Shown: positions 7,377 to 16,525 of the stretch, piece by piece
How the letters are laid out: each line of letters opens with the position of its first letter
Position numbering within the stretch: position 1 is the first letter of the stretch
From: Clostridia bacterium
Lineage (GTDB): Bacteria; Bacillota; Clostridia; Oscillospirales; CAG-272
DNA: 64,000 bases
Reading direction: 5' to 3'
Assembly: GCA_017517745.1 (NCBI GenBank)
Contig: JAFWYJ010000049.1
Span: 28,084-92,083 of the forward strand
Position numbers and translations under genes: made by a program
Notes under the pieces: model-generated
What the model was told of the DNA's origin: nothing
Databases searched by the model: none
Seen by the model: the letters and a program-made list of their open reading frames with translations, nothing else

Positions 7377-10300
7377 CTACATCCGCTCCTTTGCGGCGGA
7401 CAACATCAGCTTGATTCTGTTTAATTGGTTTACCTCGCTTGCTCCGGGATCGTAGTCCACGGCAACAATATTTGCCTGTGGATAGGTCTCTCGGAGCTTT
7501 TTGATCACACCCTTGCCGACCACGTGATTGGGCAGACACGCAAAGGGCTGAATACATACGATATTCGGCGTTCCGTGTGTGATCAGCTCCACCATTTCGC
7601 CCGTGAGGAACCATCCCTCACCGTACTGATTACCAAGCGACAGAATGGGCTTTGTCATCTCTGCGATTTCTTCGATCGGTGCCGGAACGTCAAATCGTTT
7701 GCTCTTTTTCAGCGCATCAACAGCGGGACTCCGAAGCTTTTTGACGATCTTCAAAACCGAATTGGAAGCAACTACGCTCTTTCTTGAATGACCGTAGTAT
7801 TTCCGTTTGTATCGGGCATTGAACATGCTGTAATTGACAAAATCGATAAAATCGGGAACGACAACCTCTGCCCCCTCACGTTCAAGGAGTTCTACAAGGT
7901 GATTATTGGCAAGCGGCATATATTTCACAAGTATCTCACCAACAATACCGACGCGAGGCTTTTTCATATCCTCATTGATCGGAAGCGTATCAAAGCTCTG
8001 TACGATCGTGTTGCACATTTTGCGACAGCTTATTTTGTGGTTCTTATCAGTCAAGGACAAAATACACCTCTTAATGAGCCCATCTCTCAATTCGTTTGCA
8101 GAACCTTCGGTCAGCTCATACGGTCTGACTCGGTAAAGGCAACGCATAATCAGGTCGCCGTAAAGAAGCGCATATACAGCAGCCTTCACCATATTGAACT
8201 TGATCTGAAAGCCCTCGTTCTGCTCGATCCCGCCCATACTAAGCGAGATCACGGGAATATGCGAATATCCCGCTTTGTCAAGAGCGCGCCTAATAAGCCC
8301 CACGTAATTGGATGCACGGCAGCAGCCGCCCGTCTGTGTCATAATGATTGCGAGCTTGTCAGTATCATACCGTCCCGACGTAACTGCCTCCATAAACTGA
8401 CCGACAACGGTGATTGATGGAAAACAAGCGTCATTATTGACATATTTCAATCCCGCATCAATTGCTTTGCGGTTATCGTTTTTCAGTATTTCAAGATTAT
8501 AACCGTACTTATGAAATACAGGCTCGATGATCTCAAAGTGTATTGGTAGCATTTGAGGCGCGAGAATGGTATAGTTCTCGTTCTTCATCTTCTGCGTGTA
8601 TTCGGCACGGTGATATGCTGTTGGATTCGGCTCTGCTTTGATATTCTGCTTACGGCGCATCCTCATAGCCGATATCAAGCTGCGAATACGAATACGCACA
8701 GCGCCGAGATTGTTTACCTCGTCGATCTTCAACACCGTATAGAGCTTGTTACTGCCTTCAAGTATCTCATTTACTTGGTCGGTAGTCACCGCATCCAGAC
8801 CGCAACCGAAGGAATTGAGCTGTATCAGCTCCATATCGTCACGACTTCTCACGAATTCAGCAGCGGTATAAAGCCTTGAATGGTACACCCATTGGTCGAG
8901 CACACGCAACGGTCTTTCGGGAGAGGTGTCTACAGGCAGGCTGTCCTCTGTAAATACGGTAAATCCGTAGGACGCGATCAGCTCGGGGATACCGTGATTG
9001 ATCTCGGGATCGATATGGTACGGACGACCTGCAAGCACAATTCCGTTGCCGCCGTTCTTCTGCATCTCGTCAAGAAGTCGGTTGCCCTCGCTCTTTATTT
9101 CAGCCTTTGCCCTCCGCTGTTCTATCCATGCCTGAGATACTGCACGGCGCACCTCTTTTTCGGGGATGCTCCATTCCTCACGGCAAATGGCAACCAGTCG
9201 GTCAGCGACAATCTTTTCCGAAGTGAACGCCATAAACGGACGAACGAGACGCACCTCCCCGCGCGTGATGGCTTCCACGTTATTCTTTAGATTTTCAGCA
9301 TAGGACACGACGATGGGACAGTTATATTGATTCTGTGCCGTGGTGATCTCCTTATGCTCATAGTAGATACAGGGGTGGAATATGGTTTTGATTCCTTGCG
9401 CGATCAGCCATTCCACGTGACCGTGAGACAGCTTTGCGGGATAGCACTCAGACTCGGACGGGATCGACTCCATACCAAGCTCGTATATTTTTCTGCTCGA
9501 CCATGGGGAGAGCACGACACGGAAGCCAAGCTCACGGAAGAAGATCGCCCAGAAGGGATAGTTTTCGTACATATTCAGCACTCTTGGAATACCGATAACA
9601 CCGCGCGGCGCGTCCTTTTCATCAAGTGGTTCATAGTCGAAAATTCGCTTGCGCTTGTATTCCATCATATTCGGAGCTGTTTTTCTGCCGCCGACGTTGC
9701 CAATGCCTTTTTCACAGCGGTTGCCGGTGATATGGCTCTGTCCGTTTGAGAAGCGATTGACGGTAAGCATACAGTTGTTAGAGCACCCGCCGCAACGTCT
9801 ACTTGTTGCCGTATAGGTAAGCTCTGTTATTTCATGAAGAGAGAGCATCTCTGTGGGTTTGCCGTTGTAATTCTGCTTTGCGATCAGAGCTGCGCCAAAC
9901 GCTCCCATAAGCCCTGCAATATCGGGACAGGTAGCTTCTACGTCTGCGATCTTTTCAAAAGCGCGAAGAACGGCTTCATTATGGAAGGTGCCGCCTTGTA
10001 CCACAATATGATCTCCGAGATCCTTGGCATCGGCAAGCTTGATGACCTTATACAGCGCGTTCTTAATCACGGAGTACGCAAGGCCCGCCGAAATATCCGA
10101 AACGGCAGCGCCCTCCTTCTGCGCTTGCTTGACGTTGGAATTCATAAATACGGTGCAACGAGTTCCGAGGTCAACGGGAGCATTGGCAAAAAGTGCTTCC
10201 TTTGCAAAGTCCTCGGCGGTAAATCCGAGAGAATTTGCGAAGTTTTCAATGAACGAACCACATCCCGAGGAGCAAGCCTCATTGAGCAATATGGTATCCA

Positions 10301-11600
10301 CTGCTCCGCCCTTGAGTTTGATGCATTTCATATCCTGACCACCGATGTCGAGAACACAATCCACATCACGATCAAAGAAGGATGCAGCCGTTGTATGAGC
10401 AATGGTTTCCACCTCGCCCTCGTCAAGCGAAAAAGCGGATTTGAGAAGTGCCTCGCCGTATCCCGTGGAGCAGGAACGGACGATATGAACATCGTTGTGC
10501 ATCTTTTTCTTCAGCTCGCCGATGGCTTCCTTGGCGGTCTTGATGGGATCTCCCCTATTATTTGCATAGAACGAGAACAGCAATTCACCCAGTTCACCGA
10601 TCAAGACCATTTTTGTTGTGGTCGAGCCTGCGTCAATGCCGAGAAAGGCATCGCCGTGATATGTCGAAAGCTCAGCTTTCGTGATCGTTGCTCTTTCGTG
10701 CCGTTCCTTGAAGCTCTCGTATTCTTCCGCAGTAGCAAACAAAGGATCAAGTCTCGGCATTTCATACGTGACCTGAACACCTTTCGAGAGCTTGCCGAGA
10801 AGCTCGTTTGCATCCACCGCCGTAGATTCATCGGCTTCCAGTGCCGCACCCATTGCCGCAAACAAATGCGAGTTTTCGGGATCGACCGTGGTTTCGTCAG
10901 TCAGCTTTAAGGTGCGAATAAACGCCTTTTTCAGCTCGGGCATAAAGTGAAGCGGGCCACCGAGGAATGCAACGCATCCGCGAATTGGCTTTCCGCAGGC
11001 AAGACCCGAAATGGTCTGATTGACCACCGCCTGAAAAATGGAGGCGGCAAGGTCTGCCGTAGTCGCACCCTCGTTGATAAGCGGCTGAATATCGGTCTTG
11101 GCAAACACACCGCAACGTGCGGCGATCGGATATATTTCCTTATAGCTTTCGGCTGCCTTGTTGAGTCCTTCGGCATCGGTCTGCAAAAGTGCCGCCATCT
11201 GATCGATGAACGAGCCCGTACCACCCGCGCAAACACCGTTCATGCGCTCTTCAAGACCGCCCGTGAAGTAGATGATCTTTGCGTCCTCGCCGCCGAGCTC
11301 AATGGCAACGTCCGTCTGCGGCGCAACCTTTTTGAGTGCCGTGGCAACCGCCACAACCTCTTGAACAAATTCGATGCCAAGGGCTTTACCGAGATTGATC
11401 GAGCCCGATCCCGTTATTTTTACTTTCAAGGCACAGTCACCAAGCGTTTCCGTTGCTTCGCGCAAAAGCTCGGCAAGCGTTTCCTGCATTTTCGCCATAT
11501 GGCGTCTGTACTGTCCGTATATGATATTGTCATTTTCAGCGAGCACCACGAGCTTGACCGTCGTGGAGCCGATGTCGATACCTGCTCTGTATTCCTTCAA
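7377..11600 (-). CDS. Giant BadF/BadG/BcrA/BcrD-type acyl-CoA dehydratase activase with DUF2229 and dehydratase-like regions
   Basis: The 1407-residue product has two ASKHA-type ATPase domains (about 1-280: GIDIGSTTVKLVVL, GGEDAKIIYF, AGGTGSFIDQ; about 310-580: GIDAGSTTTKMVLIGE, DIGGQDMKCIKL, CSSGCGSFIEN). A DUF2229 region follows (about 650-880), then a C-terminal part resembling 2-hydroxyglutaryl-CoA dehydratase subunits (FNMVKAAVYALLYGDLIMRC). Single-domain relatives carry a 4Fe-4S cluster at a dimer interface and drive ATP-dependent one-electron transfer to a dehydratase; the cysteines in CSSGCGSF and RRCGGCSNNC could serve this. I chose the TTG at 11600 (GGGGGA 7 nt upstream), because the promoter at 11635-11663 excludes the ATG further upstream. 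No separate dehydratase subunits lie nearby. The family is firm, the substrate unknown. Confidence 0.85.
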   Translation of the reverse strand: MKEYRAGIDIGSTTVKLVVLAENDNIIYGQYRRHMAKMQETLAELLREATETLGDCALKVKITGSGSINLGKALGIEFVQEVVAVATALKKVAPQTDVAIELGGEDAKIIYFTGGLEERMNGVCAGGTGSFIDQMAALLQTDAEGLNKAAESYKEIYPIAARCGVFAKTDIQPLINEGATTADLAASIFQAVVNQTISGLACGKPIRGCVAFLGGPLHFMPELKKAFIRTLKLTDETTVDPENSHLFAAMGAALEADESTAVDANELLGKLSKGVQVTYEMPRLDPLFATAEEYESFKERHERATITKAELSTYHGDAFLGIDAGSTTTKMVLIGELGELLFSFYANNRGDPIKTAKEAIGELKKKMHNDVHIVRSCSTGYGEALLKSAFSLDEGEVETIAHTTAASFFDRDVDCVLDIGGQDMKCIKLKGGAVDTILLNEACSSGCGSFIENFANSLGFTAEDFAKEALFANAPVDLGTRCTVFMNSNVKQAQKEGAAVSDISAGLAYSVIKNALYKVIKLADAKDLGDHIVVQGGTFHNEAVLRAFEKIADVEATCPDIAGLMGAFGAALIAKQNYNGKPTEMLSLHEITELTYTATSRRCGGCSNNCMLTVNRFSNGQSHITGNRCEKGIGNVGGRKTAPNMMEYKRKRIFDYEPLDEKDAPRGVIGIPRVLNMYENYPFWAIFFRELGFRVVLSPWSSRKIYELGMESIPSESECYPAKLSHGHVEWLIAQGIKTIFHPCIYYEHKEITTAQNQYNCPIVVSYAENLKNNVEAITRGEVRLVRPFMAFTSEKIVADRLVAICREEWSIPEKEVRRAVSQAWIEQRRAKAEIKSEGNRLLDEMQKNGGNGIVLAGRPYHIDPEINHGIPELIASYGFTVFTEDSLPVDTSPERPLRVLDQWVYHSRLYTAAEFVRSRDDMELIQLNSFGCGLDAVTTDQVNEILEGSNKLYTVLKIDEVNNLGAVRIRIRSLISAMRMRRKQNIKAEPNPTAYHRAEYTQKMKNENYTILAPQMLPIHFEIIEPVFHKYGYNLEILKNDNRKAIDAGLKYVNNDACFPSITVVGQFMEAVTSGRYDTDKLAIIMTQTGGCCRASNYVGLIRRALDKAGYSHIPVISLSMGGIEQNEGFQIKFNMVKAAVYALLYGDLIMRCLYRVRPYELTEGSANELRDGLIKRCILSLTDKNHKISCRKMCNTIVQSFDTLPINEDMKKPRVGIVGEILVKYMPLANNHLVELLEREGAEVVVPDFIDFVNYSMFNARYKRKYYGHSRKSVVASNSVLKIVKKLRSPAVDALKKSKRFDVPAPIEEIAEMTKPILSLGNQYGEGWFLTGEMVELITHGTPNIVCIQPFACLPNHVVGKGVIKKLRETYPQANIVAVDYDPGASEVNQLNRIKLMLSAAKERM

Positions 11601-11634
11601 AATATTTCCCCCAATTGGTTGTTTGGTTGTTACA

Positions 11635-11663
11635 ATTATATCATTTTTTGTCGCTCCTTGTAA
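11635..11663 (-). promoter_or_regulatory. Promoter of the giant activase gene
   Basis: TTACAA (11663-11658), 17-nt spacer, TATAAT (11640-11635), 34 nt before the TTG start. It lies inside the 3' part of the plsY remnant. Confidence 0.8.
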
Positions 11664-11854
11664 GAACAAATAAAAAATTTTTCTGGACGAAAAAGTAAAA
11701 AAATATAAACTTGAGTACCGACGTACGTCACTTTTCCGCTACCGCATTCGCGGATATCCTTTTTGTATATGGCTTTTGACAAAGCAATTGCGGAGTTCAT
11801 TCCTGCGATAACGTAACCGCATACAGCCGCTAATATGTAAAGAAGTATCTTCAT
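11636..11854 (-). pseudogene. plsY: Truncated plsY (glycerol-3-phosphate acyltransferase) N-terminal fragment
   Basis: The first 40 residues match the start of PlsY: a hydrophobic helix (LLYILAAVCGYVIAGMNSAI), then SKAIYKKDIRECGSG, the conserved KDIRxxGSGN loop. After GSG the sequence loses all likeness and ends at residue 72; full PlsY is about 200 residues with five membrane helices. The remnant's 3' part now holds the promoter of the next gene. PlsY uses acyl-phosphate, which the kinase FakA helps supply, so the adjoining fakA fragment suggests both came from one broken lipid-synthesis locus. Confidence 0.7.
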
Positions 11855-11867
11855 AAGAGTCTCCGTT

Positions 11868-12209
11868 TTATTCTACGATCATAATATAATCATAAACGTC
11901 CTGACCGCCGTCTATGATGTAAAGCTCCTTGTTTTTATATCGAGACTTGATATACCCCTCAATCCGCTGTGCTTCCTCATCGGTTGCATCCTTTCCGCAG
12001 ATCAGAATACAGAAATCATACTTTGAAAAATTTAACGCGTCAAGACTATCGCAAACGGTCACAAATCTGCTTTCGTTTACGGCAAGCATCTCCTTGCCGA
12101 CAATGCCGATATAGTCACCCGTGTGGATCTCCTTGCCGTCGATAGCGGCATCTCCGACCACAATTGAAGGGCGACCTTGACGGTCGCCCTTTTTCTTATT
12201 TTTTGTCAA
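11868..12209 (-). pseudogene. fakA: C-terminal fragment of a FakA/YloV-type fatty acid kinase
   Basis: The last 100 residues match the C-terminus of the DAK2-domain fatty acid kinase FakA (YloV): AAIDGKEIHTGDYIGI, then CGKDATDEEAQRIEGYI and the ending GGQDVYDYIMIVE. The whole kinase is about 550 residues, and its nucleotide-binding DhaL part is absent. The ORF's formal start at 12209 overlaps tyrA, and its first codons fall in the hairpin after tyrA, so likeness begins only near 12165. It is probably not expressed as a functional kinase. The plsY fragment follows 13 nt downstream. Confidence 0.7.
12169..12192 (-). terminator. Hairpin at the end of the aromatic operon
   Basis: AAGGGCGACC and GGTCGCCCTT form a 10-bp stem with loop GTCAA directly after the tyrA stop. 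On the minus strand TTCAATTG follows, a weak U-tract. On the plus strand the same hairpin has TTTTTCTTATTTTTT, so it may act mainly in that direction. Confidence 0.5.
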
Positions 12210-13053
12210 ACAACGCTCTGCGTTTGGTGGAATGTTGCATCATGGTTCTCATGCCGTCAACGTCCTCTGTTTCCAGCATGGTTTTGAGGATGTTAAACTG
12301 ATTGATAAAAAGATTCATTTGATCGAGAAGCACGTCTTTGTTTGCCACGAACAGCTCACTCCACATCAGATCGTTGATGCGCGCGATACGGGTAAGATCA
12401 CGGAAGGAGTCACCCGTGAATTTTTCCATATTTTCCTTATCATTGCAGGTCATCAATGTGATGGCGATGCAGTGTGTAAGTTGAGAGAGGAAGCCGATCA
12501 TTTCGTCATGTTCCTCAGGAGACAGTGTCGTCACGTTGGAAAAACCGAGAAGCCTTCCAAGCTCGATGACGGTCTCAATTGCTTCTGGCGTGTTCTTTTC
12601 GGTGGGGGTTACGATATAGTTTGCGCCGATGAAGAGTTTGTCAGTGCTGTTTTCCACCCCCGACACCTCTCGTCCTGCCATGGGGTGAGCGGCGACGAAT
12701 TCGACGTCTGGACGAAGCAGATCTTGGATTTGATATACAATGCTTCTCTTCACACCCGTTACGTCGGTGATGAGCGCACCGCTTTTGAGGAGGCCTTGAT
12801 TTTTTTCGATCCATTCCACAAAGACATGAGGATAGAGCGCAAAGATCACAAGATCCGCTTCGCCAATCAATTTTTCGTCAATGGCGGTGGAACCCTCGTC
12901 TATGATATTTTCCCGAAGTGCATAATCAATCGAGCTTTGCTCCAGGGTGATGGCACTGATATGAAAGCCAAAGCGTTTGAGCACCTTTGCGTAGCTTCCT
13001 CCGAGAAGTCCGAGACCTACAATCAATATTTTCTTACTTGTATCAACGATCAT
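12196..13053 (-). CDS. tyrA: Prephenate dehydrogenase
   Basis: The 285-residue enzyme makes 4-hydroxyphenylpyruvate from prephenate with NAD(P)+, the tyrosine branch after chorismate mutase. The Rossmann motif GLGLLGGSYAK lies near residue 13, the conserved AAHPMAGRE near 121, and a helical C-terminal dimerisation domain follows (about 175-285, SQLTHCIAITL). There is no ACT domain, so feedback inhibition by tyrosine through ACT is not expected. It overlaps aroA by 4 nt (ATGA) and is the last gene of the aromatic operon. Confidence 0.93.
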   Translation of the reverse strand: MIVDTSKKILIVGLGLLGGSYAKVLKRFGFHISAITLEQSSIDYALRENIIDEGSTAIDEKLIGEADLVIFALYPHVFVEWIEKNQGLLKSGALITDVTGVKRSIVYQIQDLLRPDVEFVAAHPMAGREVSGVENSTDKLFIGANYIVTPTEKNTPEAIETVIELGRLLGFSNVTTLSPEEHDEMIGFLSQLTHCIAITLMTCNDKENMEKFTGDSFRDLTRIARINDLMWSELFVANKDVLLDQMNLFINQFNILKTMLETEDVDGMRTMMQHSTKRRALFDKK

Positions 13054-14252
13054 GATAATTTCACCTCTGCTCCAAGACGAATGATATCCTCGAAAAATCC
13101 GGGATAGCTTTTTCTGACGGCTTCTGCTCCGTCGATTGCGCCGCCGATTTTGGAAAGGATGACCGACAACGCCATCACGATGCGGTGATCGTTGTGTCCG
13201 TCAAGCACTTCCCCATTGTATCGTAGCGTTTGTTTGGGTACGACAATGGTATTGGCTCCGATGATCAGGCCGCCACCAAGCTTTCGGAGTTCTTCGTGCA
13301 TCGCTTCTCCCCTATCGCTCTCCTTTGCCTTGAGGCGGTCTGTTCCCGTGAAGGTTGCGCCATTCTTCAATGCCGCAAGCGCGAACAGAACAGGGCCAAG
13401 ATCGGGACAATCGGAAATGTCCAGGGTGGGCGTGCCATTGGAAAGTTGCTCAAAATAATCGGCATAAACACGGTCGCCCTGCAGACTTTCCGAGTTGAGA
13501 TTGCCGATCGTTACTTCCGAACCGATACGGTTGAATGCATCCAGAAACGCGGCGTTTGAAAAATCCCCCTCGATTCTGCCGCAAAAAGCCTGCAAAGCGG
13601 CTGCTTTGATCCGAATGTGATATTCGTCCGCAAACGAGACGTCCGCTCCAAAAGACCGGAGCGCTGAAAGCGTCAGATTGATATAGGATCGGCTCTCAAA
13701 CGGAGGAAGGATTTCCATGGAGGAATCCTTGCCCAAATATACGAGCGCAAAAATGAGCCCCGTGATAAACTGACTGCTGATATCGCCTCGGATTTGATAG
13801 TTTCCGCTTTCGAGTTTTCCACACAATGTGACGGAGTTTTGGTCTTTTTGAAAGGAAAATCCCTTTTCGCGGCAAAGTTGCTCATATACCACAAGAGGTC
13901 TTTCCAACAGTCGCTCGCTGCCGAAAAGCGTAACCGTTCTGCCAAGACAAAGCGCAAGCGGGATGAAGAAGCGAAGCGTGCTTCCGCTTTCCCTACATGC
14001 CAATATTGGATGTTCAGCCTGCATAAATCCTTGCGGATCGACAAACACGCGATCCTCTTTTGTCGTCATCTTTGCGCCCAATGCTTTCAAGCAATCGATG
14101 GTCGCGAGAATATCCTCGCTGTAATCAACGCCCGTCAGTGTGCATGCTTGCCCCGAAAGTGCCGCACCGATCAGATATCGGTGCGCCATGCTTTTGGACG
14201 GCGGGGCATCTATTGTTCCGTGCAATTCACACGGCTTGAATGTTGCTGTCAT
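13050..14252 (-). CDS. aroA: 3-phosphoshikimate 1-carboxyvinyltransferase (EPSP synthase)
   Basis: The 400-residue enzyme joins phosphoenolpyruvate to shikimate-3-phosphate. Visible hallmarks are the N-terminal APPSKSMAHRYLIGAAL, the PEP-binding stretch RESGSTLRFFIPL near residue 86, KESDRGEAM near 307 and DHRIVMALSV near 355. The phosphate-loop sequence SGST replaces the NAGT of class I enzymes. It is slightly shorter than typical (about 425). It overlaps aroEK and tyrA by 4 nt each, implying translational coupling. Confidence 0.95.
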   Translation of the reverse strand: MTATFKPCELHGTIDAPPSKSMAHRYLIGAALSGQACTLTGVDYSEDILATIDCLKALGAKMTTKEDRVFVDPQGFMQAEHPILACRESGSTLRFFIPLALCLGRTVTLFGSERLLERPLVVYEQLCREKGFSFQKDQNSVTLCGKLESGNYQIRGDISSQFITGLIFALVYLGKDSSMEILPPFESRSYINLTLSALRSFGADVSFADEYHIRIKAAALQAFCGRIEGDFSNAAFLDAFNRIGSEVTIGNLNSESLQGDRVYADYFEQLSNGTPTLDISDCPDLGPVLFALAALKNGATFTGTDRLKAKESDRGEAMHEELRKLGGGLIIGANTIVVPKQTLRYNGEVLDGHNDHRIVMALSVILSKIGGAIDGAEAVRKSYPGFFEDIIRLGAEVKLS

Positions 14253-15496
14253 CGTATCAATTCCATTCGTTTTGCCAAAATGTAGTTTGCTTCCGCTTCT
14301 GCCGTTTCCATGTCGGGAACAACCACGTCGGCGGTCTTATGATAGAGACCGATTCTTTCATTGTATAACGTTACAAGTTTATCTTCCGTGTCAGAAAGCG
14401 GTCTGTCATCGGTTGCGCGAAGCCTTGACAGCTCCGCGTTGAGAAAGAAGATCCTGCCGTTTCGTTGGAGTGCGCGGACATTTTCCTCGCGCAAAATCAC
14501 TCCTCCACCCGTGGATATGATGCGAGAACTCTCCGCGGATACGTCTCGAATCACTTCGGTTTCAAGTGCGCGGAAATAGGCTTCCCCCTTTTCGGCGATC
14601 AGCTCTTTTATGGTGCATCCGCACCGTTTTTCAATTTCCGAATCGGTGTCGACCAGCTCGTATCCCTCGACGTTCATGCACTTTCCGACGGTGCTTTTTC
14701 CGCTTCCGGGCATGCCGGTGAGAACCACGTTTTCCTTTGCGGCAAACACCTTGGCGTACACTTGGTCGGCAAGGTCTCGCGGAACGTCTGTGCCGAGAAA
14801 TTTTTCCACTGCAACGACAGCCTGCATCACGAGCATATACAATCCCCCCTCGGCTTTGATGCCTTTTGCCTTGGCATCAAGCACCAGGTTGGTGCGAAGC
14901 GGATTATATACCGCATCGATCACTCCCTCAAGATTTCCAAACGAGGAAACGTCAATCGGCATGGAGCTGTATTCGGGATACATTCCGACGGGGGTTGTAT
15001 TGATGAGAATTTCCGCATCCGAATGAAGCGTTACCGCTTCTTCATAGGTAATAGATTCCTCTGTTTTTCGCCTGCTGACCGTCAAAATCTCAGAAGCTCC
15101 CATATCTGTGGCAACCGCACGAGCGGTTTTGCTTGTACCGCCCGTACCAAGCACCAACACCTTTTTGCCGTCAAGATGCAATCCGAGATGCGCAATCAAG
15201 GCTTTCATGCCGTGATAATCGGTATTGTAGCCGTAAAGCTTGCCGTCGCGATTGACAACGGTGTTGACAGCACCGATCCGCCGCGCGATCTCACTTACCG
15301 AATCAAGATACGGAATGACGGTTTCCTTGTATGGAATGGTTACGTTGATCGCTGCGAAATCCTTCTTTTCCAAAAAAGGATGGACTTCTTCTTCGGTCAA
15401 TTCGATCAGTTCATATGTATAATCGGCAAGCATTGCATGAATCTCTTTTGAAAAGCTGTGTGTCAGTTTCTTGCCGATACATCCGTATCTTTTCAT
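14249..15496 (-). CDS. aroEK: Fused shikimate dehydrogenase-shikimate kinase
   Basis: The 415-residue protein joins two successive pathway enzymes. AroE covers about residues 1-252: CIGKKLTHSFSKEIH, NVTIPYKE with the catalytic Lys, NTDYHG, and the NADP loop GTGGTSKTARAV. AroK covers about 256-415: Walker A GMPGSGKST, VDTDSEIEKRCG, STGGGVILREENV, and the lid arginine in ATDDRPLS. It would convert 3-dehydroshikimate to shikimate and then shikimate-3-phosphate. No frameshift or internal start is visible at the joint. It overlaps aroB by 4 nt and aroA by 4 nt. Confidence 0.93.
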   Translation of the reverse strand: MKRYGCIGKKLTHSFSKEIHAMLADYTYELIELTEEEVHPFLEKKDFAAINVTIPYKETVIPYLDSVSEIARRIGAVNTVVNRDGKLYGYNTDYHGMKALIAHLGLHLDGKKVLVLGTGGTSKTARAVATDMGASEILTVSRRKTEESITYEEAVTLHSDAEILINTTPVGMYPEYSSMPIDVSSFGNLEGVIDAVYNPLRTNLVLDAKAKGIKAEGGLYMLVMQAVVAVEKFLGTDVPRDLADQVYAKVFAAKENVVLTGMPGSGKSTVGKCMNVEGYELVDTDSEIEKRCGCTIKELIAEKGEAYFRALETEVIRDVSAESSRIISTGGGVILREENVRALQRNGRIFFLNAELSRLRATDDRPLSDTEDKLVTLYNERIGLYHKTADVVVPDMETAEAEANYILAKRMELIR

Positions 15497-16515
15497 TGTT
15501 TCAAACCTTCCAATACCTTTTTGGCTTTTTCCATGAGCTCAAGACAATTGATCTTTTTCATTTCAAAGCTGCCGATCTCGTTCACCGCTGTGACGGTAAC
15601 GGTGTCGCCGTCGGCTTTTTTGTCGTGAAACGCCGCTTCGGTGATCTTTTCCCAATCGTATTCGAGGGAACGGTAGAGATCGCATTTTTTCAAAACCTCG
15701 ATCACACGCGCTCTGATGCTCTCTCCGCACATGGGGATCATGCCCAGCGCAACACACTCTCCGTGGTAAAGCACTTCTTTTCTTTGGGTGCTTTCAATGC
15801 CGTGACCAATCGTATGCCCGAAATTCAGGATCTTTCGAAGTCCCGATTCCTTTTCGTCTTGTTCCACAACGCTTTTCTTGATATTCAGTGAGCGAACGAT
15901 GATCCGCTCAAGATTGCGCTCGATATCTTGGTTTTCAAAAACGTCAAACAGCTCTCGGTCGGAGGTCAGTGCCATCTTGATCGCTTCCGCAAGTCCGTTG
16001 GAGATCTGTCTTGACGGAAGTGTTTTCAAAACGTCGGGATCGATCAATACTTTTTTGGGCTGATAGAATGCACCGACGACGTTTTTGACGCCGCCGAAAT
16101 TGATTGCGGTTTTACCGCCGATTGAGGAATCAATCTGCGAAAGAAGCGTTGTTGGAATATTGTAGAAATCAATGCCTCGCATATATGCCGATGCCGCAAA
16201 GCCCGAAAGATCTCCGACCACACCGCCGCCAACCGCCACGACACAATCCTTTCGTGAAAAGCCGTGGTCGAGCATTGTCTGAAGCAGTTTTTCAAAGATT
16301 TCAAGACTCTTGGAGCCTTCTCCTTGCTCCACGGTGCAAATAACGGCATCTTGAGATTGATCGGCTACCGCCTTTGCATATTGCACGGGAACGCCCGAAT
16401 CGGTTACCACAAGAACCCGTCTGTTCAGGTTCAAGTGACGGCTTGCGGTTTGGAGGATTCCGCGTTCCACAATGATCTCATAACTATCCTCGCCCAAGTT
16501 CATTTGAATCGTCAT
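15493..16515 (-). CDS. aroB: 3-dehydroquinate synthase
   Basis: The 340-residue protein is AroB, the NAD- and metal-dependent enzyme that cyclises DAHP to 3-dehydroquinate. The nucleotide and metal site shows CVVAVGGGVVGDLSGFAAS near residue 90, then the hallmark PTTLLSQIDSSIGGKTAIN near 122. The metal-binding histidines lie in LNFGHTIGHGIE and YHGECVALG. It sits 11 nt after pheA and overlaps aroEK by 4 nt. Confidence 0.96.
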   Translation of the reverse strand: MTIQMNLGEDSYEIIVERGILQTASRHLNLNRRVLVVTDSGVPVQYAKAVADQSQDAVICTVEQGEGSKSLEIFEKLLQTMLDHGFSRKDCVVAVGGGVVGDLSGFAASAYMRGIDFYNIPTTLLSQIDSSIGGKTAINFGGVKNVVGAFYQPKKVLIDPDVLKTLPSRQISNGLAEAIKMALTSDRELFDVFENQDIERNLERIIVRSLNIKKSVVEQDEKESGLRKILNFGHTIGHGIESTQRKEVLYHGECVALGMIPMCGESIRARVIEVLKKCDLYRSLEYDWEKITEAAFHDKKADGDTVTVTAVNEIGSFEMKKINCLELMEKAKKVLEGLKQ

Positions 16516-16525
16516 TTGTTTCCCC

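Noticed and set aside
11868-12209. Independent small protein of 113 residues
   Set aside because: Its first codons fall in the hairpin after tyrA and overlap tyrA, and the rest matches only the last fifth of FakA, so a fragment is the simpler reading.
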